A stretch of 64,000 bases of DNA from the NCBI RefSeq assembly GCF_029223485.1, contig NZ_JARHTP010000022.1, forward strand, positions 62,001 through 126,000. Direction: 5' to 3'. Positions 1 through 7,821 of the stretch are shown here, piece after piece (the stretch's first letter is position 1; each line of letters starts with the position of its first letter). This DNA is from Streptomyces coacervatus (GTDB lineage Bacteria > Actinomycetota > Actinomycetes > Streptomycetales > Streptomycetaceae). Made by a program: the position numbers and the translations under genes. The notes under the pieces were generated by a model. That model saw only the letters and a program-made list of their open reading frames with translations, was not told where the DNA came from and did not search any database.

Positions 1-137
1 TCGGCGGCGGATCCATCGAGATCGCCATGGAGTTCACGGACTTCTCCGACGACACCTACATGTACATGCTCCACTGCCATCTGCTGCAGCACGAGGACGA
101 GGGCATGATGGCGTCCCTGATGATCACCGACAGCTAG
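1..137 (+). CDS. Multicopper oxidase, C-terminal end (partial)
   Basis: The open frame runs in from the left edge and ends at TAG 135-137. Its last residues contain HCHLLQHEDEGMM, which fits the type-1/type-3 copper motif HCHxxxHxxxxM that closes multicopper oxidases (laccase, CueO, nitrite-reductase-like enzymes). These enzymes oxidise phenols or metal ions and reduce O2 to water. Only about 44 residues are visible, so subfamily, signal peptide and substrate cannot be judged. It converges on the cysteine desulfurase gene 20 bp away. Confidence 0.85.
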   Translation, partial: GGGSIEIAMEFTDFSDDTYMYMLHCHLLQHEDEGMMASLMITDS

Positions 138-157
138 CGCGGTCGGATCGGTGCGCC

Positions 158-1321
158 TCAGGTCAGCCCGGCGGCGCGAGCACGCTCGACCGCCGGGCCG
201 ATCGCCTTCGCGACCGCCTCGACGTCCGCCTCCGTGGAGGTGTGGCCGAGGGAGAAGCGGAGGGTGCCGCGAGCCAGGTCGGGGGCGGTGCCGGTGGCCA
301 GCAGCACATGGCTGGGCTGGGCGACGCCCGCGGTACAGGCGGAGCCGGTGGAGCACTCGATGCCCTGGGCGTCGAGGAGCAGCAGCAGCGAGTCGCCCTC
401 GCAGCCGGGGAAGGTGAAGTGGGCGTTGGCCGGCAGGCGGTCCACCGGGTCCCCGCCCAGGATCGCGTCCGGGACGGCCGTACGGACGGCCTCGACCAGG
501 CTGTCGCGCAGGGCGCCGATCTCCCGCTCGAACCACTCGCGCTGCTCGGCGGCCAGCCGGCCCGCCACCGCGAAGGAGGCGACCGCGGGCACGTCGAGGG
601 TGCCGGAGCGGACGTGGCGCTCCTGGCCGCCGCCGTGCAGGACGGGTACGGGGGTGTACTCACGGCCGAGGACCAGGGCGCCGATGCCGTACGGGCCGCC
701 GATCTTGTGGCCGGAGACCGTCATCGCGGCGAGGCCGGAGGCGGCGAAGTCGACCGGGACCTGACCGAAGGCCTGGACCGCGTCGGCGTGCAGCGGGATG
801 CCGAACTCCCGGGCCACGTCGGCGAGTTCACGGACCGGCATGACCGTGCCGATCTCGTTGTTCGCCCACATCACGGTGGCCAGGGCCACGTCGTCGGGGT
901 TGCGGGCGATGGCCTCGCGCAGTGCCTCGGGGTGGACCCGTCCGTATGTGTCGACCGGGAGGTACTCGACGGTGGCGCCCTCGTGTTCGCCGAGCCAGTG
1001 GACGGCGTCGAGGACGGCGTGGTGCTCGACGGGGCTGGCGAGGACGCGGCTGCGGGCCGGGTCGGCGTCACGGCGGGACCAGTAGAGGCCCTTCACCGCG
1101 AGGTTGTCGGCCTCGGTGCCGCCGGAGGTGAGAACGACCTCGCTGGGGCGGGCGCCGAGCGCTTCCGCAAGGGTCTCGCGGGCCTCCTCGACGGTACGTC
1201 GGGCCTGCCGGCCGGAGGCGTGGAGGGAGGAGGCGTTGCCCGTGACGCTCAGCTGGGCGGTCATCGCCTCGACCGCCTCGGGGAGCATCGGGGTCGTCGC
1301 GGCGTGGTCGAGGTAAGCCAT
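158..1321 (-). CDS. Cysteine desulfurase family protein (NifS/IscS-like)
   Basis: A 387-aa PLP enzyme that takes sulfur from L-cysteine and passes it on as a persulfide. The PLP lysine lies in SGHKIGGPYG and the catalytic cysteine in STGSACTAGV, both in the expected order. The N-terminus MAYLDHAATTP is the usual class-V aminotransferase opening, so I start at the ATG at 1321 rather than further upstream. In Streptomyces I recall a gene like this lying near the tRNA 2-thiouridylase gene mnmA, which suggests a role in tRNA thiolation, but mnmA is not in this window. It could instead serve Fe-S cluster assembly. Confidence 0.9.
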   Translation of the reverse strand: MAYLDHAATTPMLPEAVEAMTAQLSVTGNASSLHASGRQARRTVEEARETLAEALGARPSEVVLTSGGTEADNLAVKGLYWSRRDADPARSRVLASPVEHHAVLDAVHWLGEHEGATVEYLPVDTYGRVHPEALREAIARNPDDVALATVMWANNEIGTVMPVRELADVAREFGIPLHADAVQAFGQVPVDFAASGLAAMTVSGHKIGGPYGIGALVLGREYTPVPVLHGGGQERHVRSGTLDVPAVASFAVAGRLAAEQREWFEREIGALRDSLVEAVRTAVPDAILGGDPVDRLPANAHFTFPGCEGDSLLLLLDAQGIECSTGSACTAGVAQPSHVLLATGTAPDLARGTLRFSLGHTSTEADVEAVAKAIGPAVERARAAGLT

Positions 1322-1437
1322 GGTGGGCCCGATTCTACGGGGCCCCTGTCGTCGGCCGTACGTCAAGGCCGGGCTCGGCGACCGGGCCCCGTCGTCCTCG
1401 GGGAGGTCGGCCGTTCGTCATGGTGTGTGCCTCGGGC

Positions 1438-1722
1438 TCACAGGCTCCAGGAAACCGTGTTGGACATCTGCATGGCGATCACCAGGACCGCCAGGTCGGC
1501 GACGCCCAGGCCCAGACCCAGGTACGCACGGCCGCGGCGGGTGGTGCCGCGCCAGAGGGCGACGGCGGCCAGGACGATGGCGACGGGGCCGAGGAAGACG
1601 TTCAGCACGAGGAGGCCGAGAAGGCCGAGGATGAAGGACGCGACGGCCATGCCGTCGGCGTCACGGGCGGACTTGCGGGTGGTGGTGTCGGTGCGGCTCG
1701 TGGCCGGGGCGGTCAGTTGCAT
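1438..1722 (-). CDS. DUF4190-type small membrane protein
   Basis: About 94 aa. A polar N-terminus is followed by two hydrophobic segments (around GMAVASFILGLLGLLVLNVF and AYLGLGLGVADLAVLVIAM) separated by a short basic loop, the layout of DUF4190 inner-membrane proteins of unknown function. I prefer the ATG at 1722 because GGAG lies 9 nt upstream; an in-frame ATG at 1731 sits right on that site. It precedes a second small membrane protein on the same strand by 38 nt and may be co-transcribed with it. Confidence 0.72.
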   Translation of the reverse strand: MQLTAPATSRTDTTTRKSARDADGMAVASFILGLLGLLVLNVFLGPVAIVLAAVALWRGTTRRGRAYLGLGLGVADLAVLVIAMQMSNTVSWSL

Positions 1723-1760
1723 CGTGCTCATCTCCAGTGACGGGAAGTCGGGTCGGGCGG

Positions 1761-1922
1761 TCAGTTGGCCGAGGTGCGGCGGCTGTGGCGCTCACGGGCG
1801 GCGAAGATGCCGAGCCAGACGGCGATGCCGGCGGCCACGAGAGCGGTGACGGTGAGCGGCGCGTGGGCCACGGTGCCCAGGACCACGCCGAGCAGCATGA
1901 GTGCGGCGACGAGGAACAGCAT
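1761..1922 (-). CDS. Small two-helix membrane protein, unknown function
   Basis: A 53-aa protein with two predicted membrane helices and a basic C-terminal tail (ARERHSRR). The ATG at 1922 has a strong GGAGG-type ribosome site 10 nt upstream; a longer reading from 2003 would add a polar, low-quality leader crossing the promoter region. It is divergent from the TetR gene, and one of the two operator-like repeats lies in its promoter region, so it is a likely TetR target. No family recognised. Confidence 0.6.
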   Translation of the reverse strand: MLFLVAALMLLGVVLGTVAHAPLTVTALVAAGIAVWLGIFAARERHSRRTSAN

Positions 1923-1990
1923 GGGATTCGATCCCCCTCCGGGCGCCTTGTGAGGGCGCCTCTCGTTAAGTTTCGGTGAACGGTTGTAGT

Positions 1991-2061
1991 AACACTTGTT
2001 CACTGAACCTGAGTCTAGCGCGCCTCACGGCTTTTCAAATCCAGAGAACAGTTGTTAACTG
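1991..2061. promoter_or_regulatory. Duplicated TetR operator candidate between divergent genes
   Basis: Two 15-bp copies of AACASTTGTTMACTG occur at 1991-2005 and 2047-2061 (13 of 15 identical). The second contains the inverted repeat CAGTT-GTT-AACTG and ends 6 bp before the TetR start codon. The first lies in the promoter region of the opposite small-membrane-protein gene. This is the usual layout for a TetR protein that represses itself and its divergent neighbour. Confidence 0.6.
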
Positions 2062-2067
2062 GATGAC

Positions 2068-2694
2068 ATGAGTCACACCCTCGGCATCCGGCAGGCCCAG
2101 AAGCAGAAGACCCGGCAGGCGCTCCTGGACGCGGCGCTCGGTCTGCTGGAGGAGCAGAGCCTGAGCAGCCTGGGTCTGCGGGAGGTCACACGCGCCGTCG
2201 GAGTCGCCCCGACCGCCTTCTACCGCCACTTCCGCTCCACGGCGGACCTCGGCGTGTCCCTGGTCGAGGAGGCGCTGGGCAGCCTGCACCCGATGATCCG
2301 GACGACGGTGTCCGCGGCCGACTCCAGCGAGGAACGCATAGCCCGCGCCATCGAGTTGATCGCCGGCCATGTGGACGCGTACCCCGCCCATGTCCGCTTC
2401 ATCGCCCGGGAGCGGCACGGCGGGGTCCAGCCGGTGCGGGAGGCCATCCGGGACCAACTGGCCCGGTTCGTCAAGGAGGTGAAGGCCGAGCTCGCCAAGG
2501 ACCCCGTGTCCGCGGGCTGGAACGACGACGACCTGCTCATGCTGGCCCATCTGTACGTGGACCAGATGCTGATCACCGCGTCGTTGTTCCTGGAGGCGCT
2601 GGAGGGTCCGAGGGAGGAGCGCGAGCGCGTGGCACAGGTCGCGACCCGACAGATGCGGCTGATCAGCATCGGGCGGCACCACTGGCTGGACTGA
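2068..2694 (+). CDS. TetR-family transcriptional regulator (FabR-like)
   Basis: 208 aa. The N-terminal helix-turn-helix domain covers about residues 10-60 (REVTRAVGVAPTAFYRHF). The C-terminal ligand domain resembles the FabR/DesT-type subgroup linked to lipid metabolism, judged by overall pattern only. The two small membrane proteins on the opposite strand are the likely regulated unit. The start codon follows an operator-like palindrome by 6 bp and no strong ribosome site is visible, so the transcript may be leaderless or short-leadered. Confidence 0.88.
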   Translation: MSHTLGIRQAQKQKTRQALLDAALGLLEEQSLSSLGLREVTRAVGVAPTAFYRHFRSTADLGVSLVEEALGSLHPMIRTTVSAADSSEERIARAIELIAGHVDAYPAHVRFIARERHGGVQPVREAIRDQLARFVKEVKAELAKDPVSAGWNDDDLLMLAHLYVDQMLITASLFLEALEGPREERERVAQVATRQMRLISIGRHHWLD

Positions 2695-2708
2695 GCCCGG
2701 GAAGCACG

Positions 2709-2747
2709 AAGGGGCGGCACCCCCGTTCACCGGGAGTGCCGCCCCTT
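2709..2747. terminator. Bidirectional hairpin terminator
   Basis: Perfect 12-bp arms AAGGGGCGGCAC (2709-2720) and GTGCCGCCCCTT (2736-2747) around a 15-nt loop. It sits between the convergent TetR and lipoprotein genes and can serve both. Confidence 0.8.
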
Positions 2748-2754
2748 GCCGTGG

Positions 2755-3153
2755 TCAGTTCTTGGTCGCCTGCGCGGAGGGGGCGCCGCTGGGCATCGCA
2801 CCGCCGCCCCCGGCACCGCCCTGACCGCCGCCGCAGCCCCCGCCCTGACCGCCGCCAGGGCCGCCCTGACCGCCGCCGGCGGCCGAGCCGGCGCTGGGCG
2901 CACCGCTCGGCATGCCCGAGGGGGCACCGGACGGCTTGGCGCCGGCCTTGCCGGTGGGGGCACCCGAAGGAGCACCCGAGGGGGCGCCGCTCGGACGCCC
3001 GGAGGCGTTGCCGGTCGGTGCCTGACAGGCCTGCTGCTGGCCGGAGTTGCCGCTGTTCGAGGACGACGACGAGTCGCTCGAACCGCAGGCCGCCAGGACC
3101 AGAGGCGAGAGCGCCAGCAGGGCGACTGCGGGGACGAGACGCACACGCTTCAT
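2755..3153 (-). CDS. Low-complexity secreted lipoprotein
   Basis: 132 aa from the ATG at 3153 (MKRVRLVP...). A lipoprotein signal ends in the lipobox LAAC, so the mature protein should start at a lipidated Cys. The rest is disordered: a Ser/Asn stretch, then repeats of PSGAP, then Gly/Gln-rich sequence with isolated cysteines. No enzymatic domain is recognisable. The PSGAP repeats may be a cell-wall-spanning linker. Function unknown. Confidence 0.75.
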   Translation of the reverse strand: MKRVRLVPAVALLALSPLVLAACGSSDSSSSSNSGNSGQQQACQAPTGNASGRPSGAPSGAPSGAPTGKAGAKPSGAPSGMPSGAPSAGSAAGGGQGGPGGGQGGGCGGGQGGAGGGGAMPSGAPSAQATKN

Positions 3154-3294
3154 GAGAAACAACTCCAAGGAAGATGAGGGAGTCTTGAGTGCGGGAACTC
3201 AATCAACGGCGCTTAGGGCTTCCTTGAGCCTCCACTGTCCCCGGTCTGTGATTCAGGTAAAGCGCACCTCAAGACATCGCCCTGAACTGCGGAT

Positions 3295-4272
3295 TCACAA
3301 ACCACGCTCGCCTACTCGCTGGTACAGGTCCGTGACAGAAGCGGCCGCCGCGGCCAGCTCCGCGCGCACCTCGGGAGGCGAGAGGACCTCGACCCGGTCG
3401 GTGAACGCGAGCAGCGCGCGGGCCTCGCGGACAACTCCGTACGACAGTCGCGCCGTCACCCACTCGCTCTCGCCGTCGTCGTCGGGGAGTCCGGCGAGCT
3501 GCGAGGCGTTCAGGCGCAGGAACATGTCGAGGCGGTCGCGGCGGACGCGGACGGTGACATCGAGTCCGCCGGGGCGCTCCTCGACCTGGCGGCGCAGCAC
3601 CTCCCAGACATCGGCGAGTTCGACGCCGGGCCGCCGCTTCACGGCGTCGTCCAGGACGGTGGCGGACTGCACCCGGTCGGCCCGGAAGAGCTGCGGTTTC
3701 GTACGGCGGTCGGCGACGAGGTACCAGACACCGGCCTTCGACACGAGGCCGTACGGATCGACGGTGTACGTCCGCGCCTCCTGCTCCCCGCTGTGCCGGT
3801 AGCGCAGCCGCAGCCGACGGTCGGCGAAGACGGCGTCCTGCAGGGTGCCCAGGTCGACGACGGGCTGCGGGCCGCCCTTCCAGCGTGTGGCGTCGACGAG
3901 GATGCGACGGGAGGTCACCTCGGCGGCCGGGCGGTACGGCGCCGGCAGCGCGGCCATCACCTTGCGCAGCGCCGAGCCGAGCGCCGCGTCCAGGCCGAGC
4001 GCGGCGTGTGCGCCCTGCGCGGCCAGGATGAACAGCGCCCGGGACTCGTCGGCGGTCAGCCCCGTGACGTCCGTACGGAACCCGGCGAGCAGCTCGATGC
4101 CGCCGTGCCGCCCGCGCTCGGCGTAGACGGGGACCCCGGAGGCGGACAGGGCCTCGACGTCCCGGTAGATGGTCCGCACCGACACCTCCAGCCGGTCGGC
4201 GAGTTCATGCGCGGGGACGCGGCCGCGGGTCTGCAGGAGCAGCAGGATCGAGAGCAGGCGGTCGGACTTCAC
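3295..4272 (-). CDS. WYL-domain HTH transcriptional regulator
   Basis: About 325 aa. It opens with KSDRLLSILLLLQTRGRVPA, the typical start of HTH_11/WYL regulators, followed by the recognition helix region VSVRTIYRDVEALSASGVPV and a WYL sensor region (GVWYLVADRRTKPQLFRADR). I start at the GTG at 4272; a TTG at 4308 is possible. It is divergent from the maleylpyruvate-isomerase-like gene 114 bp away, which is its likely target. WYL regulators respond to nucleic-acid or other small ligands; the ligand here is unknown. Confidence 0.85.
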   Translation of the reverse strand: MKSDRLLSILLLLQTRGRVPAHELADRLEVSVRTIYRDVEALSASGVPVYAERGRHGGIELLAGFRTDVTGLTADESRALFILAAQGAHAALGLDAALGSALRKVMAALPAPYRPAAEVTSRRILVDATRWKGGPQPVVDLGTLQDAVFADRRLRLRYRHSGEQEARTYTVDPYGLVSKAGVWYLVADRRTKPQLFRADRVQSATVLDDAVKRRPGVELADVWEVLRRQVEERPGGLDVTVRVRRDRLDMFLRLNASQLAGLPDDDGESEWVTARLSYGVVREARALLAFTDRVEVLSPPEVRAELAAAAASVTDLYQRVGERGL

Positions 4273-4386
4273 AGCACCAGAATCGCGCCGCGCGAAGGTC
4301 TCCGGCAAATGTTGACGGAAACTGTCAGGTTATGCGGCGAGTCTCTGACCCGAGAGCCCGTCAGAACCCGCCGAGGAGAGGCCCCC

Positions 4387-4974
4387 ATGAACGCCATCGA
4401 CCCCCGCCCCCTGTACACCCGCGCCACCGAGCAGATGGCGGCGCTGATCAAGACCGTACGCCCCGAGCAGCTGACGGGCCGGACCCCCTGTACCGAGTAC
4501 GACGTCCGCACCCTGCTCAGCCACATCGTCGGCGGCACCCTGCGTATCGCGGTGGTCGGCGAGGGCGGCGACGGGCTCGCCGTACGCCCGTTCGCGGACG
4601 ACGTGGCGGACGACGACTGGACGGCGGTGTACGACGAGGTCCGCACCCGGGTCCTGAAGGCCTGGGAGAGCGACGCGCGCATGGAGGCGCCGGTGCGGGT
4701 GCCGTGGGGCGAGGTCCCGGGCCGCGCGGCCCTGTCCGGCTATGTGATGGAACTCGTGACCCACACCTGGGACCTCGCCGAATCCCTCGGTCGCCCTCTT
4801 GAACTCGACCCGGAACTGGCCGAGTTCGCCCTCGCCACCGCCCGCCGGGTCCTGCCCGCCCCGGAGCGCGACGAGCAGACTCCCTTCGCCGGGGCCCTGT
4901 CGGCCCCCGAAGGAGCCGACATCTACGGGCAGTTGGCGGCCTGGCTCGGGCGGGCGCCGCTCAGCGGAGCCTGA
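4387..4974 (+). CDS. TIGR03086/maleylpyruvate-isomerase-type metal-binding protein
   Basis: 195 aa, DinB-like fold. LSHIVGG and VTHTWDLAESLGR carry the histidine/aspartate metal site typical of mycothiol-dependent maleylpyruvate isomerase relatives. Actinobacteria carry many paralogues, most of unknown substrate, probably acting on mycothiol adducts. GAGGAG lies upstream of the ATG at 4387. The 3' end overlaps the convergent thioesterase gene by 14 bp. Confidence 0.8.
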   Translation: MNAIDPRPLYTRATEQMAALIKTVRPEQLTGRTPCTEYDVRTLLSHIVGGTLRIAVVGEGGDGLAVRPFADDVADDDWTAVYDEVRTRVLKAWESDARMEAPVRVPWGEVPGRAALSGYVMELVTHTWDLAESLGRPLELDPELAEFALATARRVLPAPERDEQTPFAGALSAPEGADIYGQLAAWLGRAPLSGA

Positions 4975-5821
4975 CCCGGGCGAGCTGGCGGGACTGGGCG
5001 ACCAGGCGGTCCGCGCTGTCCCAGACCTCGGCGTCCTCCTCCAGGAAGCCGCCGGCGAGGTTGCGGGTGGTGATCGAGATGCGCAGCGGGCCCGGGGCGG
5101 GGCGGCAGCGGACGTGGACGGTCAGCTCGACCGTGGGGACCCAGCCCTTCAGGCCGAGCTCGAAGGCGGTGGGCGGGAGCGCGTCCACCGCCAGGAGGAG
5201 GGAGAGCGGGTCGGCGTCCCGGCCGTCCGCCAGGCCGAACCAGGCGCGCATCTCGCCCTTGCCGGACGGTGCACCGAGTGCCCAGCCGAGGGTGGCGGGG
5301 TCGAGCTTGATCATCAGACGGTCGGCGATCGCCGAGCTGCCCGAGACGGGCGCCGGGCCGTCCGAGGGGCCGAAGCACTGGTCCAGCGGCGGGATCGCGG
5401 GCGGCCGGGCCGTCGTACGGACGTCCTCGGGCAGCGAGTCCAGGTCGCCGTAGGAGGCGAGGACGCGGATGCGTTCCACCTCGCGGCCCTGCTCGTCGTA
5501 CTGGAAGAGGGAGGCCTGGCCGGTCGAGAGGGTGCGGCCGGTACGTACGACGTCGGTGCGGACGACCGCCGGGCCCGGCTGGGACGCGGTGAGGTAGTGG
5601 GCCGAGATCGTGAACGGGTCGGAGTGCGGCAGGGCGTCCGCGAGTGCGCGACCCAGGACGGCCAGCAGATAGCCGCCGTTCACTGCGTTGATGATGGTCC
5701 AGCCGGCGGAGAGGTCGATGTCGTACACGCCGGGTGCGCGCGGGACGAGCGCGGTGTCCCGGTCGAACTCGCTGTCGCCGATGGCGGCCCTGACGGCCTG
5801 CGCGGAAGCTGCTTCTGACAT
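4961..5821 (-). CDS. Thioesterase family protein (double hotdog, TesB-like)
   Basis: 286 aa from MSEAASAQ. The N-terminal half (SAGWTIINAVNGGYLLAVLG) and C-terminal half (RAWFGLADGRDADPLSLLLA) resemble the two hotdog repeats of acyl-CoA thioesterase II-like proteins, which hydrolyse acyl-CoA esters. The family often lacks a clear active-site motif, so substrate cannot be predicted. The gene stands alone, convergent with its left neighbour and divergent from the esterase gene on the right. Confidence 0.78.
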   Translation of the reverse strand: MSEAASAQAVRAAIGDSEFDRDTALVPRAPGVYDIDLSAGWTIINAVNGGYLLAVLGRALADALPHSDPFTISAHYLTASQPGPAVVRTDVVRTGRTLSTGQASLFQYDEQGREVERIRVLASYGDLDSLPEDVRTTARPPAIPPLDQCFGPSDGPAPVSGSSAIADRLMIKLDPATLGWALGAPSGKGEMRAWFGLADGRDADPLSLLLAVDALPPTAFELGLKGWVPTVELTVHVRCRPAPGPLRISITTRNLAGGFLEEDAEVWDSADRLVAQSRQLARVRLR

Positions 5822-5985
5822 GCCTGAACCGTACAATGAGAAACTACTAAGCGGTAGCTTTCTGAGTTACGGCTGCGTGACACGTTCGTGCCACCGCCAC
5901 CCTCCCGGGTGAGGTTCCGGCAATTTCTTGGTAAGTGTCCGCACTCGTCCTCAACCCGGGGCCCCTTCTCCCCCTCTATGGGGAC

Positions 5986-7209
5986 ATGAGCCTCACCGGG
6001 ACTCCGTTCCTCTACACGCTGATCGTGTTGTTCGCGGTCGCCCTGATACTGCCGCTCGCCCTGTGGACGCGGATGCGCGGGCCGAAGGCCCTGCGCACGG
6101 CTGCCCGGATGCTGATGCTGCTGTTCGCCCAGGGGACGGCGGTCGCGCTGGTCTTCACGCTCGTCAACAACGCCAACAACCTGTACGACAACTGGGACGA
6201 CCTGCTCGGCACGGGCAACCATGTGCAGCAGGCCGCCAACCTCGGCGCCGACGGCACCGGCGGAATAGCGCTGAAACGGTTGCCCAAGGTCAGGCAGAAC
6301 TTCACCCCGGCCACCGGACCGGGGATGCGCGACGTGAAGGAGACCCAGCTCAAGGGCCGGGTCTCCGGTGTGAACGCCGAGGTCTACGTGTGGCTGCCGC
6401 CGCAGTACGACGAACCCGCCTATCGGCACCACAAGTTCCCGGTGGTGGAGCTGCTGCCCGGCTACCCGGGCTCGGCGAAGGCATGGTTCGGTTCGATGAA
6501 GGCGACCCAGCAGCTGGCCCCGCTGATGCGCAGCGGCCAGGTCGCGCCGTTCATCCTGGTCGCCCCGCGCACCAACCTGCTGGCCGGCGTCGACACGGGC
6601 TGCGCGAACATCACCGGCCAGGTCAACGCCGACAGCTGGCTCAGCATCGACGTACCGAAGATGGTCATGGACAACTTCCGCGCCGAGCCGGGCCCCAAGG
6701 GCTGGGCGACCGCCGGGTACTCGGCCGGGGCGCACTGCGCGGTCAAGCTGGCGGTGGCGCACCCGAACCGCTACATGGCCGCGATCAGCATGTCCGGCTA
6801 CAACGACCCGATCGGCGAACGCAATTCGCTCGCCGCGCAGAACCCGACGGTCAGGGCCGAGAACAACCCCTACCTGCTGCTGCGGAAGTCGCCCACCCCG
6901 CCCCGGATCGCGCTGTACGTCTCCGGCCAGCCGCACGACGGCTACGAGGCCGGCGTCGCCCTCGAACAGACCGCGAAGGCCCCGACGACCGTGCACGTCA
7001 TCTTCATCCCGAAGACCGCGGGCGGCCACACCATGGCGCTGTGGCGGCCGCAGGTGGTTCCTTCGTTCCGCTGGCTCACGGTGGAGATGGGCCAGCACCA
7101 CCTCCGGACCCGGGGCGCTACTCCTCACGTACCGTCGACCGCCGGTTCCACGCACGCGGCGCTCGCCAGTGGTACTTCATCGCGAGCAGCCGCAGGACAA
7201 AAGCGGTGA
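5986..7209 (+). CDS. Membrane-anchored alpha/beta-hydrolase esterase (esterase D type)
   Basis: About 407 aa. Two N-terminal membrane helices (residues ~10-30 and ~45-65) are followed by an extracytoplasmic putative-esterase domain (PF00756-like) with the nucleophile elbow GYSAGAH and a late GGHTMALW histidine. This matches actinobacterial mycolyl-transferase/esterase-D-like proteins whose physiological substrate is usually unknown. The last ~30 codons (HHLRTRGATP onward) overlap the convergent TRIC channel gene by 92 bp and look like a non-conserved tail. Confidence 0.78.
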   Translation: MSLTGTPFLYTLIVLFAVALILPLALWTRMRGPKALRTAARMLMLLFAQGTAVALVFTLVNNANNLYDNWDDLLGTGNHVQQAANLGADGTGGIALKRLPKVRQNFTPATGPGMRDVKETQLKGRVSGVNAEVYVWLPPQYDEPAYRHHKFPVVELLPGYPGSAKAWFGSMKATQQLAPLMRSGQVAPFILVAPRTNLLAGVDTGCANITGQVNADSWLSIDVPKMVMDNFRAEPGPKGWATAGYSAGAHCAVKLAVAHPNRYMAAISMSGYNDPIGERNSLAAQNPTVRAENNPYLLLRKSPTPPRIALYVSGQPHDGYEAGVALEQTAKAPTTVHVIFIPKTAGGHTMALWRPQVVPSFRWLTVEMGQHHLRTRGATPHVPSTAGSTHAALASGTSSRAAAGQKR

Positions 7210-7774
7210 CGACCGCGAGCCCGCTGGTGAAAGGGGTCAGGGCGTCGTAGCGGATGCACAGGACGGCCATGGTGGCGCCGACGATCGCCGGGACCGCGTA
7301 CAGATCGCGGTCCCAGCGCAGCAGCGACGGCACCTCGTTGGCGAGTACGTCCCTGAGCACCCCGCCGCCGACGGCGGTGGCGAGGCCGAGGGTCGCGGAC
7401 TGGGTGAGGCCGAGCCCGTACTCGTACGCCTTGGTCGTCCCGGCGACGCAGAACAGGCCGAGGCCGGCCGCGTCGAAGACATTGACGGCGACCTGGATGC
7501 GCTCCACCTGCGGGTGGAGGAAGAAGACCAGGAGGGCGGCGAGGAGCGGGGTGAGGAAGTAGCCCAGGTCCGTGAAGGCGGCCGGCGGCACGGCCCCGAT
7601 GATCAGGTCCCTCAGCAGCCCTCCGCCCAGCGCGGTGACCTCGGCGAGTACGGCCATCCCGAAGATGTCGAAATTCTTGCGGACGGCCAGCAGCGCGCCG
7701 GAGATGGCGAACACGAAGATGCCGACGAGGTCGAGCGTGTGCTGGACGGAGGGACTGAACAGTTGCGGGAACAC
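7118..7774 (-). CDS. TRIC/UPF0126 cation-channel family membrane protein
   Basis: About 218 aa. Two repeats of a three-helix unit, each with a glycine-rich GGGLLRDLIIG / GGGVLRDVLANEVP motif, identify the YadS/TRIC (UPF0126) family of trimeric cation channels. I start at the GTG at 7774, which has AGGTAAG about 9 nt upstream; no in-frame ATG fits. The 3' end overlaps the esterase gene on the other strand. Confidence 0.82.
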   Translation of the reverse strand: MFPQLFSPSVQHTLDLVGIFVFAISGALLAVRKNFDIFGMAVLAEVTALGGGLLRDLIIGAVPPAAFTDLGYFLTPLLAALLVFFLHPQVERIQVAVNVFDAAGLGLFCVAGTTKAYEYGLGLTQSATLGLATAVGGGVLRDVLANEVPSLLRWDRDLYAVPAIVGATMAVLCIRYDALTPFTSGLAVVTAFVLRLLAMKYHWRAPRAWNRRSTVREE

Positions 7775-7821
7775 CCATACATTCTTACCTATGAGAGGGT
7801 GCTCCCCTTGCAATACAAGGG

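Noticed and set aside
158..1849. Long plus-strand open frame across the cysteine desulfurase gene
   Set aside because: High-GC DNA keeps opposite-strand frames open; the minus frame carries all family motifs.
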